Assembly (NCBI RefSeq): GCF_019645855.1
Contig: NZ_CP080999.1
Span: 2,480,001-2,544,000 of the forward strand
DNA length: 64,000 nucleotides
DNA from: Mycobacterium malmoense
GTDB lineage: Bacteria; Actinomycetota; Actinomycetes; Mycobacteriales; Mycobacteriaceae
Direction: 5' to 3'
This document shows positions 36,041 through 44,894 of this stretch, one piece after another. The notes beneath the pieces are model-generated. The model saw only the letters and a list, made by a program, of their open reading frames with translations, was not told where the DNA came from and searched no databases. Numbering within the stretch: the stretch's first letter is position 1; each line of letters begins with the position of its first letter. Position numbers and translations under genes: made by a program.

Positions 36041-37117
36041 ATGACCGCCTGGTTTGCGTACCCTCAACGCATGCATCAGTGCCCTGACGACGATCAGGCC
36101 CGCGGCCAGGAACCCGACGATGCCGAGGCGATGCGGCAAAACGTCGGACGCAGCGCGGACGACAAAGCCGCGACGGAGCCGCCCGCACTCGCCGACGCCG
36201 TCGTCGACCCCTTTCGGAAGCTCGCCTCGTACCGGCGGTGCATTCAACGGATTCGAGCCACGTGGCCAACGTTTGCCGCTCGCCGACGCGAGCGCCTGCA
36301 GCAGGGCTTGTACGACGCACCGGTCGAAAAGATCGCGGAAAACATCCTCGAGGACCTGTTCACAACCGTCCTCGACTGGTCCCTGGCGGATGTCAACCTT
36401 CAGGTCGGTCGCGCCGATGTGGTGTTGTCTGCCTTGGGAATCAAGCAGCTCGTGCTGGAAGTGAAGCGGCCTGGCTCCCTGATTTGGCGGCGAGGCGCCG
36501 TCGAAGCGGCGTTGGATCAAGCACGCCGCTATGCAGCCAGCCAGCGGGTCGGCGCAGTTGCTGTGAGCGACGCGACGATGTTGTATGCGGCCGACGTGGT
36601 CGATGGTGGACTGCGCGATCGGGTTCTGGTGACCCTCGACACCGAACAAGCTCCTGGTGAGCTGTGGTGGGTATCGGTTCATGGCATCTACCGGCGATGC
36701 CCGGGCGTGGCGGCTGCGCTTGATATGGCGCCAAACCGTGACAGTTCCGGTGGGGGCGTGGTCGGTGCCGGCGTGGTGCTGCATCCGAAGTACGCCCTGG
36801 GCATGCAGTGCTTCGCATATGTGGGCACCGCCGACAATGCCCGCAGCTGGAAGCTGCCCTACCTTCTGGCCGACGGTGCTCCCGACGCTAAGCGGTTACC
36901 GAAAGCCATCCAGTGCATCTTGAGTAACTATCGGGGCGCCAAGGTCGACATTCCTCGGACCGCCGTCGCCGATGTGCTGGTCCGCCTTGGGATTGCCGCC
37001 AAGCAGCTTCGCAAAATGCCGTGTCAGAACGCATCGACAGCCGACGCGTACGTCGAGGCCCACGAGGCGCTCCAACAGCTCAATCGGCTATCCGACGTCG
37101 CCTGTTGCACCGCATAA
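36041..37117 (+). CDS. Predicted PD-(D/E)XK nuclease-fold protein of unknown role
   Basis: A 358-residue protein without a family I can name. Residues ~95-145 carry a PD-(D/E)XK pattern: an acidic helix (ENILEDLF, E104), then GRADVVLSALG with D126, and QLVLEVKRPG with E140 and K142. This is like the N-terminal nuclease of type I restriction HsdR subunits and related genome-defence proteins. The C-terminal half (GAGVVLHPKYALGMQCFAYV onward) has no motif I recognise. No methyltransferase or helicase lies nearby. The start may be the ATG at 36041 or the one at 36071. It lies just outside the putative attR. Nuclease activity is inferred from four residues only. Confidence 0.65.
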   Translation: MTAWFAYPQRMHQCPDDDQARGQEPDDAEAMRQNVGRSADDKAATEPPALADAVVDPFRKLASYRRCIQRIRATWPTFAARRRERLQQGLYDAPVEKIAENILEDLFTTVLDWSLADVNLQVGRADVVLSALGIKQLVLEVKRPGSLIWRRGAVEAALDQARRYAASQRVGAVAVSDATMLYAADVVDGGLRDRVLVTLDTEQAPGELWWVSVHGIYRRCPGVAAALDMAPNRDSSGGGVVGAGVVLHPKYALGMQCFAYVGTADNARSWKLPYLLADGAPDAKRLPKAIQCILSNYRGAKVDIPRTAVADVLVRLGIAAKQLRKMPCQNASTADAYVEAHEALQQLNRLSDVACCTA

Positions 37118-37223
37118 TACGGGCCGGGCCACGTTATGTCGCGGCATATGCCGGCCAACCCCAGAGCCGAATTACGCTGCTGGACAATGCAATTTTGCCG
37201 TGTCAGCGGTCGCGATGATCAGC

Positions 37224-38099
37224 CTATGGGGCCGTGTCGCTGTGCAGTCGTACCAACCGCGTGGTACTGGTCTCGTCGAGATCGACAAGGTCGATGCGGG
37301 AGCGTAGGAAGTCGCTGAACGATTTAAAGCCCAGGGTCTTTTCGCTGAATGACGGGTCCATCCGCTTCATCTGGGCCTTGACCGCCGAGTTGTGGAGCCA
37401 GTCGGCGTCGTCCTTCTCTTGCCCTATTCGCAGTGCACGCTCGAGCAGCCCGGTGGCGGCGGCCTGCGGGTCGGCGGGCGCTGGCTCGCTGTCGGGCTCG
37501 GGTGTGCTCGGGCGTCGGCCACGTTTTTTGGGTTCGGGCGCTTGCACTGCGACGGTGGGTATCCCGGGCAGCGCGTCGTAGGTGACGAACTCGTCGCAGG
37601 CGGCGGCCAGCGATCGGCTGCTGGCGCCAGCCACCCCGATGCCCACCACGTAGCGGCCAAGCCGTTTGCAGCGCTGGGCCAAAGCGATGTAGTCGGAATC
37701 GCCGCCGACGATCACCACGTGGGTCAAATCAGGCAACCGAAACATGTCCTCGACCGCGTCGACGGCTAGCCGGATGTCGGCTCCGTTCTTGCCGTAAGCG
37801 GCCGCCGGAAACAGTTGGACGAGATCGACCGCGCGGGCGACGAGCTGGCCGTGGTAGGCCGCATTGACGTCGGCGGACCAGTCCGCATAGGCGCGGGTCA
37901 GCACGAGTGTGCCGAACGACGACGCGAAGTCGATAATGGCGCCGACGTCGACGGTCGCCAACTTCAGCCGGTCTTTGTCGAGCCCCTTTGTCTTGTCTCG
38001 CTGGAACGCGCTGCGGCCGTAGAGTTGGTCGTAACGCGAGATCACGATGTTGTCGAAGTCGAGATAGACGGCGACGCGGGTCGTGCCCGATTCGGTCAT
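37224..38099 (-). CDS. NYN-domain ribonuclease-like protein with C-terminal OST-HTH-like region
   Basis: A 291-residue protein. Residues 1-170 are a NYN (LabA/limkain-type PIN-like) domain: RVAVYLDFDNIVIS with the first acidic pair, GADIRLAVDAVEDMF, and THVVIVGGDSDYIALAQRCK with the SD pair, all metal-site residues of this nuclease fold. A charged, Pro-rich linker (~175-210, with KKRGRRPSTPEP) joins a helical C-terminus (LLERALRIGQEKDDADWL to KTLGFKSFSDFLRS) that resembles an OST-HTH/LOTUS RNA-binding domain. The combination suggests RNA turnover. It is convergent with the nuclease-fold gene, so the two are not an operon. Confidence 0.85.
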   Translation of the reverse strand: MTESGTTRVAVYLDFDNIVISRYDQLYGRSAFQRDKTKGLDKDRLKLATVDVGAIIDFASSFGTLVLTRAYADWSADVNAAYHGQLVARAVDLVQLFPAAAYGKNGADIRLAVDAVEDMFRLPDLTHVVIVGGDSDYIALAQRCKRLGRYVVGIGVAGASSRSLAAACDEFVTYDALPGIPTVAVQAPEPKKRGRRPSTPEPDSEPAPADPQAAATGLLERALRIGQEKDDADWLHNSAVKAQMKRMDPSFSEKTLGFKSFSDFLRSRIDLVDLDETSTTRLVRLHSDTAP

Positions 38100-38557
38100 G
38101 GTGCCTGCATCCTCCGGACTACAGGTTTTGTCACATATGCCACGGAGCGGCTATTACCGTCACCGGGCCGGTAATCACGAGCGAGGTTCGTAGTGACGAG
38201 CAGTTGATCCACCGCCTGATCTTGATCGAGAGCAATCATCCGGTCATCGTGCGCTACGGGGCCCAGAACCATCAAGCCCTAGCGGAGTGGTGACCCGAAT
38301 CTCCTTGGGCCGGACCGCTCACGCCAACGACGGCAATGCGATCCGGCAGAGTCTCGGTTGACTCACGGCGAGCGGAACAGGGGACGAGGCGAGCGAAGTG
38401 TTGACTCAAAAATCATGGTCGCTTTCGATTCCGTCGAGCGCATTCCCTCAAGGAGACACGCTCGACGGCTGCTCACACTCCGGGGTCGACCAATAACGTC
38501 GTCCGTCGACGAACCGGGACGATACGATTCAGCCCCAGGGGTTTTCGCGCTGAATTG
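38100..38557. other. 458-base stretch without a supported gene
   Basis: A short plus-strand frame ends at 38293 with SDEQLIHRLILIESNHPVIV, which looks like the tail of a lost gene but matches nothing known to me. Nothing else is supported. Confidence 0.35.
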
Positions 38558-38761
38558 CTAGACGGCGGTCACTCGCACCGCCTGAGGACCTTTAGGTCCC
38601 TGGCTGATCTCGAATTGGACTCGTTGATTCTCCTCGAGAGATCGAAAACCGTCCCCTTGTATTTCGGAATGGTGGACGAACACATCTTTTGCGCCGCCGT
38701 CAGGAGCGATAAATCCGAAGCCCTTTTCGCTGTTGAACCATTTCACAGTTCCCTGTGTCAT
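38558..38761 (-). CDS. Cold-shock domain protein (CspA family)
   Basis: A 67-residue cold-shock protein. Both RNA-binding motifs are present: KWFNSEKGFGFI (RNP1) and DVFVHHSEI (RNP2). It binds single-stranded nucleic acid and acts as an RNA chaperone. The ATG at 38761 gives the classic MTQGTVKWFN start with AAAAAGAGAG upstream. The region behind it (38762-38960) is AT-rich and probably holds the promoter and a long leader, as is usual for csp genes. Confidence 0.95.
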   Translation of the reverse strand: MTQGTVKWFNSEKGFGFIAPDGGAKDVFVHHSEIQGDGFRSLEENQRVQFEISQGPKGPQAVRVTAV

Positions 38762-39029
38762 ACTAGCTTCTCTCTTTTTCAGGTGAATGCAATTTACATG
38801 CATCCATAGCCACCGTAACACACACATGAACCAACAAAATAGGCGCCGGTGGAAAATGCCGGTTACTTCATGCCTGCCGCGTGTTCACAGATTACCTTGT
38901 GTCCAGATATCTTGGTAGATCTAGCGTTTCGTTCACACGTATCCGATGAAGTTCGATATGGAAAGGCCGCACGCAGACGCTAGGCGGCTCGGTCGCAAAC
39001 GATTGAACCGGACTTCAAGGGGCTGCCCC

Positions 39030-39164
39030 TCAGCGTTTCTTGGTTTGTAGCAAAGTGTCGGTCCGCGAGGCCTGGGTGGCCTTTGAGCGCTTTGCGGCAC
39101 GTTTCTCTTTCAGAGACTTAACCGACTTCTTGCTCATAGATTGCCGAGGAGATTTATCAGACAT
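39030..39164 (-). CDS. 44-residue lysine-rich conserved-looking small protein
   Basis: A very short gene. ATG at 39164 is preceded by TAAGGG at five bases' distance. The product reads MSDKSPRQSMSKKSVKSLKE, then KRAAKRSKATQASRTDTLLQ, and ends TKKR. It has about a dozen lysines plus several arginines and no acidic cluster, and is probably unstructured or a single helix. I recall similar short proteins with a KSLKEKRAAK core and a terminal KKR in other mycobacteria, but know no function. A nucleic-acid-binding role is only a guess. It lies 269 bases upstream of csp on the same strand. Confidence 0.7.
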   Translation of the reverse strand: MSDKSPRQSMSKKSVKSLKEKRAAKRSKATQASRTDTLLQTKKR

Positions 39165-39595
39165 CGCGGCCCTTATGATTTTAGGGGCCTGTGTTGGTCC
39201 CGGTTCGGCCAGTGTACGCCCCTCTGTCCCGCATCGCGCCGCCTCTGCAAATCGGCACCAACTAGTTTGTCGAGAGAGGCTCGAGAATCAGTTGACGAGT
39301 CCCTCCCACTCGCCCGATAGCGGCTCTCATCAATGGACGAGACCGGTGCTGGCTCGGGAGGCCCTGAGAGGCGACGCGTCTTGTCCTCGGACCAGCCTCC
39401 CATGCGTCCGCGAACTCAGCGCCGCCGCCCACATGGCGGCGCATGAGTAGATATCGGCGTAACGTCACGCCTAGAGCCGTTACGTTGTCGGCGCTGGCCT
39501 CGAACGTCATTTCCGCGAACGAGATCACGGACAATGCGATTCCTCCGTCGGCCCTACTCGCAAGCCGGTTGTCTCGAATTGCGAAGGGTTGTCCC
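39165..39595. other. 431-base gap upstream of the small basic gene
   Basis: Holds the promoter region of the minus-strand small gene and the leader of the DUF5994 gene. A plus-strand frame from 39443 reads into DUF5994 but its first 51 codons show no similarity to the family. Confidence 0.35.
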
Positions 39596-40316
39596 ATGAA
39601 TCGCGCAGATCCGTTGATCGACGTCATTGCGTCTCAACAGAATCCGGTAACGGACGTCATCGTAAACTCTGTGGAGCAACGCTCCGAGGGGACGACTACC
39701 TCGTTGGCGGAGCCAATGCCGCGCATGATCGGTACGGCAGGGGCGCGGCGCCAAGCGAGCCCGGTGCGGCTCACTCTGGCATCCCGGCTCGGGAACGAAA
39801 TTGACGGAGCGTGGTGGCCCCGAACGGAGCTGATCTCGCGGGAGCTGCCTGAGTTGGTCTCTATTCTGGAGATTCGTTTAGGCCAGGTCATCGACATCAA
39901 CGTCAATTGGTCGCCGCTGCAAGGCCCGCCGAACCTGAACTGGGACGGTTGGCAGGGGGGTACACCAACACGTGATGGCGGTTAGCGGCCGCGATGCCCG
40001 GGCGAACGTCCTGATCGTCCCGTATCGAACTGGAACGGCCCTTGCGGTAATGGTTTTGCGCCGGGTTGCCGGCCTACCCATCTACCCGGTGCATCGCGAC
40101 TCCCGGGCATTTCAGACCGCCGAGGCCATCGTCCGCGTCGCCCGGGGTGAAAACGCAGCCGAGGCCAGTAATCGTGCTGTGGCACAGCCACTTTCAACGG
40201 TAAGGTGTCGGATTCCTCAGCGGATGGAAACCAGTTGGTCGATCGAATCCCGAGGCAATTCGCGGTCGACGACGGCGGTCACTACCAGCTGGTTCAGCGT
40301 GACCGCGCCTTTGTGA
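39596..40316 (+). pseudogene. DUF5994-family gene with a frameshift in a six-G run
   Basis: The ATG at 39596 (GAAGGG upstream) opens a frame with RLTLASRLGNEIDGAWWPRT and LSPLQ-like NWSPLQGPPNLNWDGWQ, the DUF5994 core, ending at the TAG 39983-39985. The family continues, however, in another frame with VSGRDARANVLIVPYRTGTA and LAVMVLRRVAGLP to about 40200. Removing one G from the run GGGGGG at 39954-39959 restores a single frame through WQGVHQHVMAVSG. This is therefore a one-base frameshift, either a real disruption or a slippage tract. The restored frame would overlap the convergent transglutaminase gene. Function of DUF5994 is unknown. Confidence 0.65.
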
Positions 40317-41020
40317 TTGTCGAGGAACGCTGTGTCGGCGGCGTCGCGACCGGTGGCTATGCGCACCAAGGTCTGCCGCGGCGCTAGCAGCGTCGCATCG
40401 ACCACCCGCCATTGCCCCTCGACGAAGGCCTCGGCGACCGCGTGGAAGTCCATCGGATATACGCCCGGTGCATACACGGATACCAAGCGGGCCGGGACAT
40501 ATACCGCACGCAGCAGTGCCACGACCAGATGCGCGTAGTCGCGGCACACACCTTCGCCGGCGAGCAACGTATCCACCGCCCCGTCAATCGGATCGCTAGA
40601 CCCGGGCACATAGTTCAGCCTGGTACCCACCCACGAGCTCACGTGCTCCAACAGCGTCGCCGAGTCGGCGTCGCTGCCGAATTCGGTTGCGGCGAAACCA
40701 TAGAACTTGTCGGCCTCGGCGTAGCGGCTGGGCCGCAGATAGAGCGACTGATCGTATTCGGTCACCGGAGCCGGATCGGTCTGACCCACGATTGTCGCCG
40801 CGTAGTCGACTTTCAGTGTGCCCACCGGTGCGTCGAACTTATGGATGCGATTGCCATGCACACCACTGACTTCCAAAGGCCGGATTGGCCGTCCATTCAA
40901 GACGAAGCACAGCGACTCGAACACTTCTGTGCCGGGATGCGGCGCAACAGCAATCTGGAACTCCAGCGTCGTTGCCGCCGTGATCTCGACTTCCATCTCG
41001 GCGCCCACTTGTCGTCTCAT
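40217..41020 (-). CDS. Transglutaminase-like cysteine protease-fold protein
   Basis: A 267-residue protein of the bacterial transglutaminase-like family. An N-terminal beta domain (MEVEITAATTLEFQIAVAPH) is followed by the catalytic domain with the triad Cys159 in LLAGEGVCRDYAHL, His193 in YPMDFHAVAEAF and Asp208 in WRVVDAT. Members act as peptidases or amidases rather than cross-linkers in most bacteria. The ATG at 41020 (or 40996) was chosen because the longer frame upstream is the continuation of the small interrupted gene behind it. Substrate unknown. Confidence 0.85.
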   Translation of the reverse strand: MRRQVGAEMEVEITAATTLEFQIAVAPHPGTEVFESLCFVLNGRPIRPLEVSGVHGNRIHKFDAPVGTLKVDYAATIVGQTDPAPVTEYDQSLYLRPSRYAEADKFYGFAATEFGSDADSATLLEHVSSWVGTRLNYVPGSSDPIDGAVDTLLAGEGVCRDYAHLVVALLRAVYVPARLVSVYAPGVYPMDFHAVAEAFVEGQWRVVDATLLAPRQTLVRIATGRDAADTAFLDNHKGAVTLNQLVVTAVVDRELPRDSIDQLVSIR

Positions 41021-41203
41021 AGCGCGATACTGCGCCAGTCGTTGCGGATTCACCAGCCGTGGACCGCGCTGGAGTTGAGGGATGCGGCATCGGCGGAGGG
41101 CGCCCGGCGGGCAGGATGCGAGCTGGTGGCCGCAATGGTGCAGGGCTGGATTGAGCCCGCGATTCCGCGCCCGCCGCCGGAACGCCGCCATCGCCGCCGA
41201 GAC

Positions 41204-41389
41204 CTAGGCCAGGTTGGCCTGCACGACTTGCTCCAGCGCATCGACGCGGCCCTGCCGCCAGTTGTCGACGTGCGACGGCGCCAGCCAGCCCAGGCCGACC
41301 AAGGCATCGATCGCGCTGACGAACTGCTGGTCCGCGAGCACCGCCTCGGCCACCCGCGTGACGCGCTGCTCTACGTGCTGACGTGCCAT
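41204..41389 (-). CDS. Short hypothetical protein, probably interrupted by an in-frame stop
   Basis: A 61-residue product, MARQHVEQRVTRVAEAVLAD and QQFVSAIDALVGLGWLAPSH, ending QVVQANLA. GGAGG lies about ten bases ahead of the ATG. Directly after the stop TAG (41204-41206) the same frame continues with VSAAMAAFRRRARNRGLNP, which looks like the natural helix following QANLA. I recall mycobacterial proteins with the unbroken arrangement, so this may be a nonsense-mutated gene. Helical, no known function. It follows the lipoprotein gene by 15 bases. Confidence 0.55.
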   Translation of the reverse strand: MARQHVEQRVTRVAEAVLADQQFVSAIDALVGLGWLAPSHVDNWRQGRVDALEQVVQANLA

Positions 41390-41404
41390 AGCCCCCACCT
41401 CCCG

Positions 41405-41932
41405 TCACGGCTGGTCGATTTCGGTGGTGATGTTGACCGGCACTATGGAGCCGTCGGTGCGATGGTCGGACGTGTCGCGGCATTCGCCGTCGACTTTGAC
41501 CCATGCGTGACCCTTGAGCTGAATTCCCGCGGGCGGGCGCGGCGGCACCGTGAGGATGATGTTGACGCCGCCTTTCCGCAAGGTCGGCGAGTGAGACTTG
41601 AAGTCGGAGTCGGTGCTCCAACCATCGGCGACCAGCGCCTTGATCACCGCCTGCGGGTCGGCGGGTTCGTCATGCGGGACGCCGGGCATCCAGAACGACA
41701 CCTTCGCAACCCCGCGAAACGGTGGGTCTCCCTGATCGTTACACGATTCGTAACTGAACGTCGCCTCGGTCACCTGGCCATGCACGGCCTTCACGATGTC
41801 GCGGGCGGCGTCGACGACCTGGGCGCGGGCCTGCTGCGGGGAGATCGGGTGCGACACGGTCTCAGCACACCCGCCCAGCGCCAGGCCGATGCTTATCGCC
41901 GCGGTGGCGATCCTTGTCGACAGGGTCCACAC
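41405..41932 (-). CDS. Putative lipoprotein (LppA/LppV-like)
   Basis: A 175-residue lipoprotein. The signal sequence ends with lipobox LGGC (ALGGCAETV), so Cys22 would be acylated. The mature part has ARAQVVDAARDIVKAVHG, TFSYESCNDQGDPPFRGVAK and GVNIILTVPPRPPAG, resembling the LppA/LppV group of M. tuberculosis as I recall it. It lies 32 bases after the hydrolase gene, a hydrolase-lipoprotein pairing also seen around lppA. Role unknown. Confidence 0.8.
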   Translation of the reverse strand: MWTLSTRIATAAISIGLALGGCAETVSHPISPQQARAQVVDAARDIVKAVHGQVTEATFSYESCNDQGDPPFRGVAKVSFWMPGVPHDEPADPQAVIKALVADGWSTDSDFKSHSPTLRKGGVNIILTVPPRPPAGIQLKGHAWVKVDGECRDTSDHRTDGSIVPVNITTEIDQP

Positions 41933-41964
41933 TCGTCACTTCCTTTCAGGCTCGGCGGTGCCGC

Positions 41965-43851
41965 TTAGCCGGCTGGTCCGCTATGGCGGTGGCCGCTGGT
42001 CGCCGTCCGCAGGGCCTCGGGGTCGAACCATTGCCCCACACCGTATTCGCCACGGTGGCGTGCGGTCATACCGTCGTGCTGCAGCGCATCACCGTGGCCG
42101 GACACCACGTCGGAAATGCTGAACAGCGACTCCGACCCGTCGTCAAAGTAGTGGGAATGGTCATAGATCGGGTTCGCGGTGTAGCGGGGATTTTCGGCCC
42201 TGAACCGGGTGGAGCCGTAGCCGTCGACCGAAGGGTCGTCGCCGAGTCCGCCCAGGGTCGGACCGAAGAGGCCGGGCCCCCTCACATGACCGGGTGACCA
42301 GGTCACCGCGTCGCCGGAGGCCGCCCCGACGTAGAGATGCCCGCCGGGCGACAGATGAAAGTCGGCCGCCGAATGCGCCAGGTCGGTGCCCGGGGAGCCG
42401 ACCAGCACCACATCGTTGCTGTGCATCCCGTAGCCCGCCGCCGCATCCGCAACGACGGTCGATCCGTACGAGTGGCCGACCACGGTCATGTGTGCCGGCG
42501 CACCTTGGTGGGTGACCGCCAACGCGTTGACGTCGGAGGCCAACAACTGGCCGCCGGTACGGGCCATGTTCGGCTCCCACAGGCCCGGGTCGTGCCAGGT
42601 ATTGGGGGCGTCATAGCCCACCCACATCACCACCGCCGTCTCCTTACCCCAATCAGCGCGGGCGGACTCCTCGAACAGACGCACGCCATCGGGGTTGGCC
42701 AACGTTCCTTCGCGCACGCCGGACCCCAACCCCTTGACCACCACCGCGGTATTGGCCGCCGTGTCGGGGTTGCCTATCGCGATGGCCGCGGCCCCCTCTC
42801 CGTCGAATGCCTCGGGCTCATATCTCAACAAAAACACGGGCGGGTGGTTGTCGGGCCACTTGTCCACGGCTTCCGCGGACTTGGCCAAGCCCTCCCTGGC
42901 GCGGCAGGCGTTGGTGTAGCGCATGATCGCCGACGGGGACAGCCCGTATTTGCCCGGATCGCCCAGCACGTCGTTGACGGAGACGCCGTTCGTCTTGGCG
43001 AGGTCCTCCACGCGATGAAGGTCGTCGTTCATGACGGCCTTGTTGACGTCCCCGCGGACGTCGACCGGAATGCCGTTGAAGTTGCCTAGCTCCGGCGGGT
43101 GGTCGGCGATCAGTTGCTTTTGTTGTTCCGGGCTCAGCGTCTTCCACCACCTGTTGACGTCCTCGACGCTCGTTCCCGGCGGCGGCAACGGTATCGGCTC
43201 GTGGGGTTTCGGCGGTGATTCGGGCGCGTCCGCTCCCTGAATGGCCGCCGCGTCGTACCCGTCGGTGCGCAGGGTGGTCAGCGACTTCTGCAGGAATGTC
43301 GAGTAGCCGCCGCGTATCGACTGCAGCTGGCCCAGGGCCGACTTGGTGTCGCTGATGGCGTCGTCTTCACAGGTCTGGATGAGCGCGTCGAGTGCCGATC
43401 TGTCGTCCGCGCTGAGGTGGCCGTTCTGCTCCAGCTCCACCGCCTGGCCGATCAAGTCGTCGAGCTGCTGCAACTGACCCTCGAGAGCTGCGATCTGCGC
43501 ACCCGCGGTGCGTTGCGCCTCGGCCAGGGCGGCGGCGATGTTTTCCAGGTCGACCCCGATCTTGGGCAACTGCAGGGACTGCGCCCCCAGTGCCTGGGTC
43601 ACCCGCTGCACCTCGGCGGAGTCGTTGATCGGATTCTCACCATTCTCATGAGTCCAGGCCGCCTCGAAGCTGCGCCGGGCCTCCTCGAACGCATTGCTGG
43701 ACTCGGCGGTGCACCGGCCCGCGGCATGAAACGCCTCCGCCAGGTCGGAAATCTGCGCCGGGCGGCCAACCTGCAGGCTTTGATTGATCGTCCAGGGGTC
43801 GCCGCCGGCTTCGGCGATCAGCGCCGGGACGCTTATATAGCGGAGCCGCAT
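41965..43851 (-). CDS. Large alpha/beta hydrolase with helical N-terminal domain (DUF1023-like)
   Basis: A 628-residue protein. The first ~210 residues are helical with heptad character (FEEARRSFEAAWTHENGEN, AEAQRTAGAQIAALEGQLQQ), similar to WXG100-like modules. A Pro-rich linker (PPKPHEPIPLPPPG) leads to an alpha/beta hydrolase of DUF1023 type: nucleophile Ser in MTVVGHSYGSTVVADAA, with LVGSPGTDLAHSAADFH after it and a late His in YDHSHYFDDGSESLFSI. Mycobacteria have several such hydrolases beside lipoprotein genes. No signal peptide; the helical domain hints at ESX-type export or protein contacts (inference). The lipoprotein gene follows on the same strand. Confidence 0.82.
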   Translation of the reverse strand: MRLRYISVPALIAEAGGDPWTINQSLQVGRPAQISDLAEAFHAAGRCTAESSNAFEEARRSFEAAWTHENGENPINDSAEVQRVTQALGAQSLQLPKIGVDLENIAAALAEAQRTAGAQIAALEGQLQQLDDLIGQAVELEQNGHLSADDRSALDALIQTCEDDAISDTKSALGQLQSIRGGYSTFLQKSLTTLRTDGYDAAAIQGADAPESPPKPHEPIPLPPPGTSVEDVNRWWKTLSPEQQKQLIADHPPELGNFNGIPVDVRGDVNKAVMNDDLHRVEDLAKTNGVSVNDVLGDPGKYGLSPSAIMRYTNACRAREGLAKSAEAVDKWPDNHPPVFLLRYEPEAFDGEGAAAIAIGNPDTAANTAVVVKGLGSGVREGTLANPDGVRLFEESARADWGKETAVVMWVGYDAPNTWHDPGLWEPNMARTGGQLLASDVNALAVTHQGAPAHMTVVGHSYGSTVVADAAAGYGMHSNDVVLVGSPGTDLAHSAADFHLSPGGHLYVGAASGDAVTWSPGHVRGPGLFGPTLGGLGDDPSVDGYGSTRFRAENPRYTANPIYDHSHYFDDGSESLFSISDVVSGHGDALQHDGMTARHRGEYGVGQWFDPEALRTATSGHRHSGPAG

Positions 43852-44121
43852 CGCATCGCCCGCGGTTCCGCGTCATCGCGCTTAGCGACGCCGGTGAATT
43901 CCGTGGCCGCTCGGTGTGCCTTGACCACTACGGACAAACCTCGCTATCCCTTCCCGATTAGGTGATAACGCTACTACCGTGTCCCGTCGCAGGACGCTGA
44001 TGCGAAGGGGCACACCGCGTCGTGCGACGGGGGAGGAGGTCACCGAACCGCACCTCGGGAACCGCAACCGGGTTTACTTGATTCTAAAGTCGTTGCAGAA
44101 CAACAGGATACGCTGTATGGC
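43852..44121. other. Intergenic region upstream of the hydrolase
   Basis: No gene supported. It must hold the promoter of the minus-strand hydrolase operon and the end of the DUF732 gene's transcript. Confidence 0.35.
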
Positions 44122-44493
44122 TCACATAAGCGGGGGTCCCGGCAGCAGCCAGAACACCGAATCGTCGGTAGCACCTTTGTATTGCGGGCAGTAGGCGGAC
44201 ACCGAAGCGCCGATAAAGTAGCCGGCTTCTTTCAGCGAGAGATTGGTATCCTTTTTCAGCTTCATCGCCAGAACGGTTGACGTTTGGCCTTTGTCGAATC
44301 CGGTGCACACCGTATGGGCCATCGAAATCGCGGTGCCGTCGGAGATGACGATCCCGTAATTCGTAAGGGCCGCGGTGAACGCGTCATCGGTTTCGTCGGC
44401 CGATGCCGGCGCTGCGCAGAGCAGCGTGGCGGCGGACAACAGGACCGCGCAGACTGTCGACCACTTCGCAGGACCTACGTTCGTAGGGGCCAT
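44122..44493 (-). CDS. Secreted DUF732 protein
   Basis: A 123-residue exported protein. The signal peptide (STVCAVLLSAATLLCAAPASA) is cleaved near ASADE, followed by the DUF732 domain: DDAFTAALTNYGIVISDGTA, ISMAHTVCTGFDKGQTSTVL and FIGASVSAYCPQYKG with the two conserved cysteines. ATG at 44493 has GGGGGAGACC upstream. Third DUF732 gene in this window; they are common and often multi-copy in mycobacteria. Confidence 0.85.
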   Translation of the reverse strand: MAPTNVGPAKWSTVCAVLLSAATLLCAAPASADETDDAFTAALTNYGIVISDGTAISMAHTVCTGFDKGQTSTVLAMKLKKDTNLSLKEAGYFIGASVSAYCPQYKGATDDSVFWLLPGPPLM

Positions 44494-44894
44494 GGTCTCC
44501 CCCTGTATGCGGGTGAATCTGCGTCGTGTCAACGACGTATTGAGTGCACCCTAGCCGAAAACTCTACGTCCTTCTCGTCATGCGCGGTATCCGAGCGGAC
44601 GTAAGGATTCCGCAAGGGCTTTACGATTCCCTTGGCCTCCGGTGGGTCGCCCAAGGGTTGGTCAGGTCGGGCCGGTGATCTCTTCGACGGGTCGGGCAAC
44701 ACCCAAGCCACTCAACATGATTCGCGGGGCGTCGCCGTCATTGAGGCGGCTCGGGCTTGACGTCGCGGTACCGCATGGCCGAATCCAAAAATGCACCCTA
44801 CCGCCGGATCAGCATCGGTTCCCGACCACCGCCGATCCCGATCAACGCCGGCCGGACCGCGCGCGCAGGAATGGCCCGCGGTAGGGTCAAAGAG
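44494..44894. other. 401-base leader region before the NAGGN operon
   Basis: No gene is supported. This region must contain the divergent promoters of the DUF732 gene and the amidotransferase operon; I could not identify a convincing -35/-10 pair or a riboswitch. Confidence 0.35.

Noticed and set aside
35905..36087. 60-codon frame starting in attR
   Set aside because: No ribosome site, no similarity, starts inside the tRNA-derived repeat.
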